A stretch of 64,000 nucleotides of DNA, taken from Vallitalea maricola. GTDB taxonomy: Bacteria; Bacillota; Clostridia; Lachnospirales; Vallitaleaceae. The notes below the pieces were generated by a model. It saw nothing but the letters and a program-made list of their open reading frames with translations, ran no database searches and had not been told where the DNA came from. Positions 8,850 to 17,952 of the stretch are shown here, in pieces (the stretch's first letter is position 1; the number at the start of each line of letters is the position of its first letter). The stretch is from positions 10,062-74,061 of the forward strand of contig NZ_BTPU01000055.1 of NCBI RefSeq assembly GCF_036985595.1. Reading direction: 5' to 3'. The translations under genes and the position numbers were made by a program.

Positions 8850-9575
8850 TTACGATAATTTTTCACGAATCTGAGTTAAAATCTTTTTTTCTAACCTAGA
8901 AACTTGTACTTGAGATATACCAATCTTCTCTGCTATTTCTGTCTGAGTTTTATCTTTATAATATCTTAGTATAATCAACTCCATTTCTTTTGGAGATAAT
9001 TGACTAATTACCTGACGTAAAGCTATTTTATCTATCATCACTGTGTTTTCATCTGTGTTTTTTTCAAGTTTATCTATTAGGAAAATAGGATGACCATCTC
9101 CTTGATGAATGGTTTTATAGAGAGATTCTACTTCTGCATTAGATTCAAGAGCCATTACGATCTCTTCAACTGATGTACCTATCTCATGGGATATTTCTTC
9201 TATAGTAGGTTCTCTACCTAATTTCTTATTTAATAGATCTTTATTTATACGTACTCTATTAGCTACTTCTTTTAATGATCTACTAACTTTAATCATCCCG
9301 TCATCTCTCATAAATCTTTTTATTTCTCCCATTATCATAGGAACTGCATAAGTTGAGAATTTTACATTATAAGATAAATCAAATTTATCAATTGCCTTTA
9401 ACAATCCAATGCTACCTATTTGAAATAAATCGTCCAAATCGTACCCTCTATTAGAAAATCTTTTTACAATACTCCAGATCAATCCAATGTTTTCTTCTAC
9501 TATCTGTTCTCTTGCGTTTTGATTTCCCTGCTGAGATTTTTTTATAAGTTCTAGTGTTTTATCCATATTCAACAC
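8850..9575 (-). CDS. sigF: RNA polymerase sporulation sigma factor F
   Basis: This 241-residue sigma-70 family protein is the first forespore-specific sigma factor. Region 2 contains DLFQIGSIGLLKAIDKFD and KFSTYAVPMIMGEIKRF. Region 4 carries the helix-turn-helix TQTEIAEKIGISQVQVSRLE. Between them is the typical sigma-F/B/G linker. It lies 4 bases after spoIIAB in the classic spoIIAA-spoIIAB-sigF order, and in this system its activity is held by SpoIIAB until SpoIIAA is dephosphorylated. Sigma-G is the close alternative, but the operon context decides for sigma-F. Confidence 0.97.
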   Translation of the reverse strand: MLNMDKTLELIKKSQQGNQNAREQIVEENIGLIWSIVKRFSNRGYDLDDLFQIGSIGLLKAIDKFDLSYNVKFSTYAVPMIMGEIKRFMRDDGMIKVSRSLKEVANRVRINKDLLNKKLGREPTIEEISHEIGTSVEEIVMALESNAEVESLYKTIHQGDGHPIFLIDKLEKNTDENTVMIDKIALRQVISQLSPKEMELIILRYYKDKTQTEIAEKIGISQVQVSRLEKKILTQIREKLS

Positions 9576-9579
9576 CTTC

Positions 9580-10017
9580 TCAAAGCTTTTCTAGACTCTC
9601 TAGCTTTTTCCTCATAATTATTTTTGATCCAACACCCACTTTAGACTCTACTTCCACTTCATCCATAAAAGTTTCCATGACTGTAAATCCCATTCCCGAA
9701 CGTTCTAATTCAGGTTTTGAAGTAAACAGGGGTTCACGTGCTTTATCAATATCACCAATACCTTTTCCAAAATCTTTTATTTCTATATATACTTTATTAT
9801 CCGTAATTTTGCAATACATATAAACTTTTCCATCATATTCTTCATAGCCATGTATAATTGCATTGGTTACAGCTTCTGAAACAGCTGTCTTAATATCCGA
9901 TAATTCTTCAAGTGTTGGGTCCAGTTGAGCCACAAAAGATGCAATTACCACTCTTGCAAAAGACTCATTTTGTGATTTACTACTAAACTCTATTTTCATT
10001 TCATTTTCGTACTTCAT
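9580..10017 (-). CDS. spoIIAB: Anti-sigma F factor / SpoIIAA kinase
   Basis: SpoIIAB binds sigma-F and phosphorylates SpoIIAA using ATP. The 145-residue product shows the GHKL ATPase boxes: the N box SEAVTNAIIHGY, the G1 box KDFGKGIGD and the G2 box RSGMGFTVM. I place the start at the ATG at 10017 (MKYENEMKIEF), because AAGGGGGA sits just upstream and the length then matches the Bacillus protein (146). An upstream in-frame ATG at 10041 would add eight unneeded residues. The gap back to spoIIAA is unusually long (182 bases). Confidence 0.96.
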   Translation of the reverse strand: MKYENEMKIEFSSKSQNESFARVVIASFVAQLDPTLEELSDIKTAVSEAVTNAIIHGYEEYDGKVYMYCKITDNKVYIEIKDFGKGIGDIDKAREPLFTSKPELERSGMGFTVMETFMDEVEVESKVGVGSKIIMRKKLESLEKL

Positions 10018-10199
10018 AATATCCCCCTTTATTATTACCATTATTTGTTATTTTTATATATTGCACTTAAACATTTATACACCAATTTTAATAAGTTCAA
10101 TATATTTCCCTTAATTATTTAAGTCGAAAATAATCGTTGGCTCTATAACAATTATTTAATTCAACTTATTTATATTAAACATATAATCAAATATATCAT

Positions 10200-10547
10200 T
10201 CAGCTAATATTAGAAATATTTTTTAGTGCTTGGTCTACACTATCATAACTATTGATTATTCTATATAAACCTGATAATTTAAAGATTCTATCCATTCTAG
10301 TATTTACGTTGGTAACAACAACATTACCTCCCATATTTTTAATGTTCTTATACCGCCCCATTATAACCCCTATTCCCGAACTATCCATAAACTTGGTATT
10401 GGAGAAATCAAATATGACACACTTAATATTATGCTTTATTATAAGCTTATCAATCTTATCTCTGATTATTTCTGCATTATGGTGATCGAGTTCTTCTGAA
10501 ACATTTACAATTAAGTTTCTCTTTACAATTTTACATTGGGTAGACAC
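10200..10547 (-). CDS. spoIIAA: Anti-sigma F factor antagonist (STAS domain)
   Basis: SpoIIAA releases sigma-F from SpoIIAB when unphosphorylated. The open frame reaches 10715, but the true start is most likely the GTG at 10547: GGAGGAGG lies 6 bases upstream and the resulting 115 residues match the family length. The STAS signature FDFSNTKFMDSSGIGVIMGR contains the Ser that SpoIIAB phosphorylates (DSSG). It is the promoter-proximal gene of the sigF operon. I could not identify a clear sigma-H promoter upstream. Confidence 0.93.
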   Translation of the reverse strand: MSTQCKIVKRNLIVNVSEELDHHNAEIIRDKIDKLIIKHNIKCVIFDFSNTKFMDSSGIGVIMGRYKNIKNMGGNVVVTNVNTRMDRIFKLSGLYRIINSYDSVDQALKNISNIS

Positions 10548-10805
10548 TAGATTACCTCCTCCTGTAAATATTTTACATATTTTTATAAATTCTCCATTTA
10601 TTTCCAATTTCCTTTTTTTATTTGTAATTTTTTTTAAAATAAGGAATATATTATATTTTGTTTTGACTATTATCTTTTTAACCCAATATATTATTGTATA
10701 AAAAAACTGTTCCATAATATTTTTTAATAATCAATTGATAGATTAATACTCCATCGAAATGTTTACCATAAAAATTATTATGAAACAGCTCCTTATTTTA
10801 TATTT

Positions 10806-12218
10806 TTAATTTTTTAATTGATTTAAATAATTATTTGACCAAGTCTTGAAGCTTGATTTTGGATATTGATCAAGCAATTTCTGGAATAAATCAATTGCCT
10901 CTTTGTTATTACCCAATAATTGATGACATCGTGCCTCATAATAAAGCAAATCATCTGCAAAATAATCATCACTACTTGCAAATTTTGTAGCAGTTTTAAA
11001 ATAATCAACAGCCTCATTGAGATTTTTTTCTACTACAGGGCTTTTACCTCTGCTATATAATCTTGAGCCCTCAGTAAATGCATTTTTTGCTATGGCAGGA
11101 TATATCTCCTGTCTTAACTTATTATATAGTTGTTTTGAAGTAGACGTCAAATTCTCTAGTTTAACAACATATAATTTATTAGCTGCTGCTACTTTATCAT
11201 TGTCTAGATAGAATGCCACTGCATTTTGAAGATTTTCCAACGCTTCATAGTTAGCTGCTTTTTCTTCATATTGTTTAGCAAGCTCATTTTTCTCATCTAA
11301 ATCTAATTGTAATTTTTCCTTATCACTATTAAGAGAATCTAATAAAGTATCATATTCATTTTGCTTAGTTAATATCTCTTTTCTTAGGTTATCAGCTTCT
11401 TTTGTTTTGTTTTTTACTTTTCCTGGTACAATTAAAAATACTGCAACTAGAAGTCCAATGACAACACCAAAAATTACATAGCCGAACTGCAATACTGATG
11501 GATTAATCCTGCTTTCCCTTTTAGGTTTAGCCTTAATTGAAAAGCTTTCTGGTTTTTTATCAATTGCATATATCTTATCTTTTTCTTTCGATTCTTCTGG
11601 ATCTTGTGATGTTATTTCTTCATAATACTTTAATGCTACATAATTACTTTTATCAATAGATAAAACTTTTAATAATATTTTTTTTGCCTTTGCTAAATTA
11701 TTGTCATGTATGTAACAAAGTGCTAACAAACAATAAGCTTTTACAAAATTAGGATTAAGACTTATTACTTTTTTAAGTTGTATAACTGCTAAATCTTCAC
11801 TTTTCTGTTCAATGTATTTCAATGCCTGATTATATTTTTTAACAGCAGAATTGATTGTATCTAATTTGTGTTGATTGTGATGAATTTTTTCAATATAATA
11901 ATCAGCAATATTATTATCTTTTTGTATGTTTTTACTTATTACCCACTGTTGCAGTGCAGATACAACTTCACCGATCTCAAAATATATAAGTCCTAATAAA
12001 TTACGGGCATCTATATTGTTTTTATCTAATTTTAAACTTCTTTTCAGTAAGCTGATAGCACCAGTAAGATCTCTAAGCTTAGCAACTTGCAGACCTTGAT
12101 TATATAGTAATTTTGAAGTATTCTGAATTTTTTCATATATATCAATTTTCAATCCACAATTAGTACATGTATACTCATCATTTAATTCACTACCGCATTT
12201 TAGGCATAATCTACTCAT
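10806..12218 (-). CDS. Zinc-ribbon and TPR membrane protein, function unknown
   Basis: The 470-residue product has an N-terminal zinc ribbon with two CxxC pairs (Cys5/8 and Cys18/21 in CLKCGSELNDEYTCTNCG). TPR-like helical repeats follow at about 35-205, then a linker, a membrane segment near residue 247-265, a coiled coil (about 270-325) and further TPR repeats to the C-terminus, including LLGNNKEAIDLFQKLLDQYP. The layout suggests a cytoplasmic TPR half and an extracytoplasmic helical half. It lies 15 bases after a 48-residue ORF and folC on the same strand. Such proteins usually scaffold complexes; no enzyme motif is visible. Confidence 0.75.
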   Translation of the reverse strand: MSRLCLKCGSELNDEYTCTNCGLKIDIYEKIQNTSKLLYNQGLQVAKLRDLTGAISLLKRSLKLDKNNIDARNLLGLIYFEIGEVVSALQQWVISKNIQKDNNIADYYIEKIHHNQHKLDTINSAVKKYNQALKYIEQKSEDLAVIQLKKVISLNPNFVKAYCLLALCYIHDNNLAKAKKILLKVLSIDKSNYVALKYYEEITSQDPEESKEKDKIYAIDKKPESFSIKAKPKRESRINPSVLQFGYVIFGVVIGLLVAVFLIVPGKVKNKTKEADNLRKEILTKQNEYDTLLDSLNSDKEKLQLDLDEKNELAKQYEEKAANYEALENLQNAVAFYLDNDKVAAANKLYVVKLENLTSTSKQLYNKLRQEIYPAIAKNAFTEGSRLYSRGKSPVVEKNLNEAVDYFKTATKFASSDDYFADDLLYYEARCHQLLGNNKEAIDLFQKLLDQYPKSSFKTWSNNYLNQLKN

Positions 12219-12233
12219 TATTATCTCACCACT

Positions 12234-12380
12234 CTACTTATCATCATTTTTTATTTCTCTAATCATTTCTTGTAAAATATCGGACACATCTTTTGAATCA
12301 TAAGCATATATTGATTCTTCTGCTTGCTCAATTTCCAGGCATGGTTTAAATCTTTTAATTTCTTCTTCAAAATTAATCAT
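12234..12380 (-). CDS. Small acidic protein, function unknown (48 residues)
   Basis: The open frame runs from 12419, but the ATG at 12380 has a strong GAGGAGGA site upstream, giving MINFEEEIKRFKP and a 48-residue acidic, helical protein. It overlaps the 3' end of folC by 8 bases and precedes the zinc-ribbon/TPR gene by 15, so the three are probably co-transcribed. There is no recognisable domain. The good ribosome-binding site and tight packing support it as real. Confidence 0.6.
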   Translation of the reverse strand: MINFEEEIKRFKPCLEIEQAEESIYAYDSKDVSDILQEMIREIKNDDK

Positions 12381-13680
12381 ATTGGTCCTCCTCTTTGATT
12401 TTACTTTTAATATAGCCAACCAGATATAATGAACCGATACAACATACCATTCTACCTTCCCTACTTAATTGCATTGCATAATTAACTGCATCATCTATGT
12501 TAGCTATTGGACAAATATTATCGTAACCTAACTTTTCACAGGATTCCTTAAGTAGATTAACGTCTGTTGCTCTATCACTATCTATCTGAGTCAAAATCAT
12601 CTTATTTATATTATTACATTTTTTCAGTTCACTAATCATTTCATTATAAGGTTTATCTTTTAAACTAGCATATAAAACGTTGATTTCTGTATTATTATAT
12701 AAATTATTAATATTATTTACAAACATGCTGATACCCTGGGCATTATGTGCTCCGTCAATTAGCATATTGTCCATTACATATTCCATTCTACCTGGCCACT
12801 TGAATTTTTTTAGACCCTTTAATATAGATTCTGTGTTTAGATTCATACCTTCATCAATTAACACTTCAACAGCGGTAAGTGCAATGGAAACATTAATAAT
12901 TTGGTAATTTGCTATAGTATTTAAAAAAACTTCTTCATAATTATAATACTTGTTATTTATAGAAAAATCAATGTTTTTCTTGGTTCTTTTTAAAATACTA
13001 TAGTGAAAATCATTGTAACTATAAAGTTTCGATTTTTTATTTACACATTCGACATTTATTGTGTCAAATATCTCTTTTTTATCATAATATAAAACTGTAG
13101 GTCTACCTTGTTTAATTATACCTGCTTTTTCTTTTGCAATTTCTTCTATAGTATTTCCAAGAATAGAGACATGGTCAAGTCCTATTGATGTTATTATAGT
13201 TAGTATAGGATTTTCAATTACATTGGTTGAATCTAGTCTGCCTCCTAAGCCTGTTTCTAGGATTACATAGTCTACGTTATTATTGTTATAATATACTAAT
13301 GCTATGGCTACTAATACTTCAAAAAAAGTTGGATGGTTGAAACCGTTTTCTACCATATAATCTATTTTTTCTTTAATTAGGGTTAATATGTTTGTTAGGT
13401 CGTCGTTGCTTATGTTAGTGTTGTTTATTTTTATTCTTTCGATTATTTCTATAAGGTGTGGTGATGTGAATAATCCAGTTTTGTAGCCATGTTCGCATAG
13501 TATGTATGAGAGCATGGTACATACAGAACCTTTTCCATTTGTTCCTGCTACGTGTATGAATTTTAGGTTATTTTGGGGGTTATCTAATAGTTTCAAGAGA
13601 GTTTTTATGTTGTCGAGTCCTGATTTTACTCCGAATTTTGGTATATCAAGTATATATTGTACAGCTTCATTATAGTTCAA
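12373..13680 (-). CDS. folC: Folylpolyglutamate synthase / dihydrofolate synthase
   Basis: This Mur-ligase-family cytoplasmic enzyme adds glutamate to dihydropteroate and folates with ATP. The P-loop HVAGTNGKGSVCTMLSYIL is at about 43-61. The Mur central-domain motif ILETGLGGRLDSTNVI and the C-terminal GRMEYVMDNMLIDGAHN are both present. The 435-residue length is normal. The start is a TTG at 13680 with GGAGGTA about 9 bases upstream; no in-frame ATG is better placed. No other folate gene is nearby. Confidence 0.95.
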   Translation of the reverse strand: MNYNEAVQYILDIPKFGVKSGLDNIKTLLKLLDNPQNNLKFIHVAGTNGKGSVCTMLSYILCEHGYKTGLFTSPHLIEIIERIKINNTNISNDDLTNILTLIKEKIDYMVENGFNHPTFFEVLVAIALVYYNNNNVDYVILETGLGGRLDSTNVIENPILTIITSIGLDHVSILGNTIEEIAKEKAGIIKQGRPTVLYYDKKEIFDTINVECVNKKSKLYSYNDFHYSILKRTKKNIDFSINNKYYNYEEVFLNTIANYQIINVSIALTAVEVLIDEGMNLNTESILKGLKKFKWPGRMEYVMDNMLIDGAHNAQGISMFVNNINNLYNNTEINVLYASLKDKPYNEMISELKKCNNINKMILTQIDSDRATDVNLLKESCEKLGYDNICPIANIDDAVNYAMQLSREGRMVCCIGSLYLVGYIKSKIKEEDQYD

Positions 13681-13838
13681 GGGTTAATACCTCCAGGGAT
13701 TTATATTAAAATACATAAGTTCGATGTATATAGTTGTATTTTTCGACTTATTTTTATGATTAAATTCTATATAAATGTATCATATAAGGTTGGGAGTTTC
13801 AATAGTAAAATGAGTGGGTTAATTTAGTATGTGGGGGC

Positions 13839-13915
13839 AGGTGGTATAGGACTCGTTTTACTTGCCTTACTCCAAGGAACGGTCTGCGTAAAACGAGTCC
13901 TATACCACCTTTTTA
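13839..13915. repeat. Palindromic element, A-type copy 1
   Basis: Perfect 22-bp arms at 13839-13860 and 13889-13910 enclose a 28-base loop that starts CTTGCCTTACTC and ends CGGTCTGCG. The same loop ends occur at 48159-48230, although the stem sequence there is different. A T5 run after the right arm means it may also terminate plus-strand transcription. It is the main feature of the folC-HTH gap; the rest (13681-13838 and 13916-14040) looks empty. Confidence 0.75.
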
Positions 13916-14041
13916 TTATGTACGTCAATTCAAATATTTCATTGTAATTAGTTTTTAGGAGTTCTTAGTAACCTCCCTATTCTATTTGTGATGTGTATCT
14001 TAATGGGAATTGTGTATAATGTTGCTGAATTAAAATACAGT

Positions 14042-14106
14042 GTAAAGTTTACTTGACATCAAATGTAAAGCGTGCTATACTTTTGGTGTGGTAAAGTTCA
14101 CTTTAC
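14042..14106 (+). promoter_or_regulatory. Promoter and putative operators of the HTH gene
   Basis: TTGACA (14053-14058) and TATACT (14076-14081) are 17 bases apart, an excellent housekeeping promoter. Palindromes flank it: GTAAAGTTTAC (14042-14052) just upstream of the -35 box, and GTAAAG-TTCA-CTTTAC (14091-14106) over the start region, with another GTAAAG half-site in the spacer. Together they look like autoregulatory sites for the encoded repressor. Confidence 0.75.
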
Positions 14107-14151
14107 ATTTATTAAGAGGTAAGTATTATTTTTTACTAAAGGAGGTATTGA

Positions 14152-14355
14152 ATGGAGAATCGGATAAGGGAGTTGAGAGAAGAGTATAAGATGACTCAGC
14201 AAGAGTTGGCTAAAAAGGTGGGGGTATCAAGACAAACTATAATTTCTTTGGAGAATGGTAGGTATAACCCATCTATTAATCTGGCTTTTAAGGTTTCTAA
14301 GGCCTTTGATAAATTGATAGAAGATATTTTTATTTATAATGAGGAAGAAGATTAA
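14152..14355 (+). CDS. XRE-family HTH transcriptional regulator
   Basis: This 67-residue protein is almost entirely a Cro/CI-type helix-turn-helix. The recognition unit is MTQQELAKKVGVSRQTIISL, with the usual NGRYNPSINLAFKVSKAF continuation. Small YozG/YgzD-like regulators of this kind commonly repress their own operon together with a membrane partner. The ribosome-binding site AAAGGAGG is 7 bases upstream. The GTAAAG palindromes over its promoter are the likely operators. The next gene begins 21 bases downstream and is probably its partner. Confidence 0.9.
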   Translation: MENRIRELREEYKMTQQELAKKVGVSRQTIISLENGRYNPSINLAFKVSKAFDKLIEDIFIYNEEED

Positions 14356-14376
14356 TTAGTTGAAGGGAGATATTTT

Positions 14377-14784
14377 ATGAATAAATATGTTAAGAATGAG
14401 ATTAAAAAGTCATTTGCTTTTATTTTAGGTGGTATCATCATTGGTGTGCTTGGTTATTTCCAAGATGGTAAGGATCAAAAAAGTTTGTATGCTCTTTGTT
14501 TAGCATTTACAATTATTGGAATTGCTCAAATAGCAATTTATCTATCGGTTAGAAATAAACCTGAATACGTTGATAGAATTAAAGCTGAAAAAGAAGAACG
14601 AAGTGTTTTTATACGTGATAAGGCAGGCAAATCTGCTTTTTGGATTACATTTGGTGCAATAGCCATATCTAGTAATCTTAGCTATTTTACAAAATTGACT
14701 GTTGGTGAGTATGGAAATATTATCCTGATTTTAATGTGTATCGTTTATTTTTCATTTTTCTTTTATAATCTAAAGAAATATTAG
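14377..14784 (+). CDS. Four-helix membrane protein paired with the HTH regulator (DUF2178-like)
   Basis: The 135-residue protein has four hydrophobic helices in two pairs (about 10-28, 40-58, 86-104, 112-130) around a central charged stretch. That stretch contains KEERSVFIRDKAGKSAFWI, which resembles the ER-x-x-x-I-R-x-K-A-G motif of DUF2178-type proteins often paired with small XRE regulators. A GAAGGGAG site precedes the ATG. Function is unknown; a stress-sensing or ligand-responsive membrane partner is possible. It ends 36 bases before a bidirectional hairpin. Confidence 0.7.
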   Translation: MNKYVKNEIKKSFAFILGGIIIGVLGYFQDGKDQKSLYALCLAFTIIGIAQIAIYLSVRNKPEYVDRIKAEKEERSVFIRDKAGKSAFWITFGAIAISSNLSYFTKLTVGEYGNIILILMCIVYFSFFFYNLKKY

Positions 14785-14819
14785 AACTTCTACTGGCTCA
14801 AGAGTGGCATATAAGTAAG

Positions 14820-14931
14820 AAGGGGCTGTCTGATAATACATTTTTCAACGTCAATATCAAGGAAGCTAAACCTAGTCTATCTTCCAAAGCTTTTAGCCAT
14901 CTCCAAAAAATGTATTATCAGACAGCCCCTT
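14820..14931. repeat. Long hairpin element of the GGCTGTC family, copy 2
   Basis: A perfect 26-bp inverted repeat, arms 14820-14845 and 14906-14931, starts AAGGGGCTGTCTGATAATAC. The 60-base interior contains a second weak stem (AAGCTAAA/TTTTAGC). It separates the convergent HTH cassette and valS and probably terminates both. Confidence 0.8.
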
Positions 14932-14969
14932 TATTGCACAGCCGTTGTCTGTTTTACTTACTTTTTTAT

Positions 14970-17615
14970 TTATTTGGCAATCAAGTTATTTAATCTTTCT
15001 TTTACTTGTTCCATCATACTTGAATATTTTTCAAGCTTCGCTTTTTCTTCGGCAACTACTTTTTCAGGTGCTTTGCTAACAAATCGTTCATTAGCTAATT
15101 TTTTATTTACACGGTCTAATTCACTTTCAAGTTTCTTTTCTTCAGCTTTCAATCTTTCTATCTCTTTTTCAATATCTACAAGTTCAGCGAAAGGCATAAA
15201 TATAGTTGCATCTTCTATAACAGTCGATACTGCGTCATTATCAATACCGTCTTTGTTGTTTTGAATAACTACTTCGTTAGCATATCCAAGTGTTGCAAAG
15301 AATACTTTTCCTTTTTGGAATGTATTTCTTACTTCTTCTTTATCGGATACAACAAAAACTTTTGCTTTCTTTGATGGTGGTACGTTCATCCCCGCTCTTA
15401 CATTTCTAATACTTCTTACAGCTTGTTTAATCAATTCGATTTCTGATTCTTCTGCTGTAAAATTCCATTCTTCTTTAAATTCTGGCCATTCAGAAACCAT
15501 AATGGATTCTTCTTTATCTTGAATGAAAGTAAATATTTCTTCAGTAATGAATGGCATATATGGGTGTAATAGCTTAAGTGATGTTATTAATACATTTTTA
15601 AGTGTCCATAATGCGGCTGCTTTGGTATCGTCATCATCATTGTATAATCTAGGTTTTACCATTTCAATATACCAATCACAGAATTCTTCCCAGATAAAGT
15701 CGTATAATTTTGCTACAGCAATACCCAACTCATATTTTTCCATGTTTTCTGTAACATCTTTTACTAAAGTATTGGCTTTAGATAGTATCCATCTATCTGC
15801 TGGTGTCAATTCATCTAATGCTACTTCTCTTTCTTCTATATTTTCAAGATTCATTAATATAAATCTAGATGCATTCCATATTTTGTTGGCAAAGTTTCTA
15901 CTTGCTTCAACTTTTTCATCGTAATAACGCATATCATTTCCAGGTGCGTTACCAGTCATTAATGTCAATCTTAGAGCATCTGCTCCGTATTGCTTAACTA
16001 CTTCTAATGGATCAATACCATTTCCAAGGGATTTACTCATTTTTCTACCTTGTGAATCTCTCACAAGACCATGTATAAGTACTGTATCAAAAGGTACTTC
16101 ACCCATGAATTCCATTGAAGAGAATACCATTCTAACTACCCAGAAGAAAATGATATCATATCCTGTTACCAATACATTAGTTGGGAAGAAATATCCTAAT
16201 TCATCAGTATTCTCAGGCCAGCCAAGTGTTGAGAAAGGCCATAATGCTGAACTGAACCATGTATCAAGTGAATCTTCATCTTGATGGAACTTGGTACCAG
16301 AACATTTAGTACATTTTTCAGGTGCTTCTTTACTTACAATGATTTCTCCACAATCTTCACAATAGTAAGCTGGGATACGATGTCCCCACCATAACTGTCT
16401 TGATATACACCAGTCTCTAATATTTTCTAACCAATGTAGATATATCTTACCATATCTCTCTGGCACGAATTTTAAATCACCAGATTTTAGAGCTCTGATT
16501 GCAGGTTTTGCCAATTCTTCCATCTTAACAAACCATTGTTGTTTTATCATTGGTTCAATAACGCTTTTACATCTATCATGCATCCCTACATTATGTGTAT
16601 GTTCTTTAACCTTTACAAGTAATCCTTGTTCATCTAGGTCTTTTACCATTTGTTTTCTTGCTTCGTATCTATCTAATCCTTGATATTTTCCACCATTTTT
16701 ATTGATGGAACCGTCATCATTCATTATATTTATCTGTTCTAGATTATGTCTGAGTCCAACTTCAAAGTCATTAGGGTCATGAGCTGGTGTAATCTTAACT
16801 ACTCCTGTTCCAAATTCCTTATCTACATACTTATCTGCTACTACAGGTATTTCTTTATTAACTAATGGTAGAATTACTTTTTTACCAATAAGATCGCTAT
16901 AACGTTCATCGTCAGGATGTACAGCTACTGCAGTATCTCCTAGCATAGTTTCTGGTCTTGTTGTTGCAATCTCAACAAAATCATCTGAACCTACTATGGG
17001 ATATTTAATATGCCAAAAATGTCCATTTTTTTCTTCATGTTCAACTTCTGCCTCTGATATTGTAGTTTGACAAACTGGACACCAGTTAACTAACTTGGAA
17101 CCTTTGTAGATATAACCTTTGTTGTAATACTTGATGAATACTTCTTCAACAGCCTCAGATAATCCTTCATCTAGAGTAAATCTCTCTCTGTCCCAATCAC
17201 AAGATGAACCTAATTTCTTAAGCTGATCAACTATTACTCCACCGTATTCTTCTTTCCACTGCCAAGCTCGTTCTAGAAATTTTTCTCTTCCGATATCTTC
17301 TTTAGTAATTCCTTCTTCAGCCATTTTCTTAACAATTTTTACTTCTGTAGCAATACTTGCATGGTCTGTTCCTGGTTGCCATAAGGCACTATGACCCTGC
17401 ATTCTTTTGAACCTAATAAGAATATCCTGCATAGTATTATCAAGAGCATGCCCCATATGTAGCTGCCCTGTAATGTTTGGTGGTGGAATCACAATGGAAA
17501 ATGGTTTCTTAGTTCTGTCTACTTCTGCATGAAAATATTTCTTGTCCATCCATTTCTGATATAATCTTCCTTCTACCTTAGAAGGATCGTAAGTTTTATC
17601 TAAATTTTTAGCCAT
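14970..17615 (-). CDS. valS: Valyl-tRNA synthetase
   Basis: This class I aminoacyl-tRNA synthetase joins valine to tRNA-Val with ATP. The HIGH motif appears as HMGH within PPPNITGQLHMGHAL (about 45-57), and KMSKS is intact in GRKMSKSLGNG (about 520-530). The editing (CP1) domain lies between them, along with two CxxC pairs (CPVC and CEDC...CTKC). The C-terminal coiled coil typical of ValRS occupies about 810-881. The length is normal. Expression is probably set by the T-box leader at 17953-18225, which precedes a small membrane ORF and then valS. Confidence 0.98.
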   Translation of the reverse strand: MAKNLDKTYDPSKVEGRLYQKWMDKKYFHAEVDRTKKPFSIVIPPPNITGQLHMGHALDNTMQDILIRFKRMQGHSALWQPGTDHASIATEVKIVKKMAEEGITKEDIGREKFLERAWQWKEEYGGVIVDQLKKLGSSCDWDRERFTLDEGLSEAVEEVFIKYYNKGYIYKGSKLVNWCPVCQTTISEAEVEHEEKNGHFWHIKYPIVGSDDFVEIATTRPETMLGDTAVAVHPDDERYSDLIGKKVILPLVNKEIPVVADKYVDKEFGTGVVKITPAHDPNDFEVGLRHNLEQINIMNDDGSINKNGGKYQGLDRYEARKQMVKDLDEQGLLVKVKEHTHNVGMHDRCKSVIEPMIKQQWFVKMEELAKPAIRALKSGDLKFVPERYGKIYLHWLENIRDWCISRQLWWGHRIPAYYCEDCGEIIVSKEAPEKCTKCSGTKFHQDEDSLDTWFSSALWPFSTLGWPENTDELGYFFPTNVLVTGYDIIFFWVVRMVFSSMEFMGEVPFDTVLIHGLVRDSQGRKMSKSLGNGIDPLEVVKQYGADALRLTLMTGNAPGNDMRYYDEKVEASRNFANKIWNASRFILMNLENIEEREVALDELTPADRWILSKANTLVKDVTENMEKYELGIAVAKLYDFIWEEFCDWYIEMVKPRLYNDDDDTKAAALWTLKNVLITSLKLLHPYMPFITEEIFTFIQDKEESIMVSEWPEFKEEWNFTAEESEIELIKQAVRSIRNVRAGMNVPPSKKAKVFVVSDKEEVRNTFQKGKVFFATLGYANEVVIQNNKDGIDNDAVSTVIEDATIFMPFAELVDIEKEIERLKAEEKKLESELDRVNKKLANERFVSKAPEKVVAEEKAKLEKYSSMMEQVKERLNNLIAK

Positions 17616-17699
17616 AACTTGCCTCCTATATATTTTTTAAAATTATTTTTAGTCCCTTTGATAAAGATTGCATGATTATCTATAGTGGTAAAATTAAAT

Positions 17700-17918
17700 T
17701 TAACTAAATAGTACAATTATTATTACACCAACTACTACTAATAATGCTCCAATTATTCTAGTAACAATAGTTCCGTTATTCAACAACGCTAAGAATTCCT
17801 CATTATCGTTCCTATTAGGATTATAATCTAATTTCTTCTTATTCCTTTTATACATAAGCTTTGCACCATAAAAAATAATTGCGCCAACTACTACTAAAAT
17901 AATGCCTATTATTTTCAT
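17700..17918 (-). CDS. Small two-helix membrane protein between the T-box and valS
   Basis: The 72-residue product has two hydrophobic helices (about 2-20 and 52-71) joined by a basic and polar loop (KRNKKKLDYNPNRNDNEEF). A GAGGTGATTAA site precedes the ATG. It lies directly after the T-box terminator and 84 bases before valS, with no promoter or terminator that I can see between them. Charged-tRNA-Val supply would therefore control it too. I recognise no family. Confidence 0.65.
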   Translation of the reverse strand: MKIIGIILVVVGAIIFYGAKLMYKRNKKKLDYNPNRNDNEEFLALLNNGTIVTRIIGALLVVVGVIIIVLFS

Positions 17919-17952
17919 TTAATCACCTCATCAAAAATAGTTTCCTAAAAAT

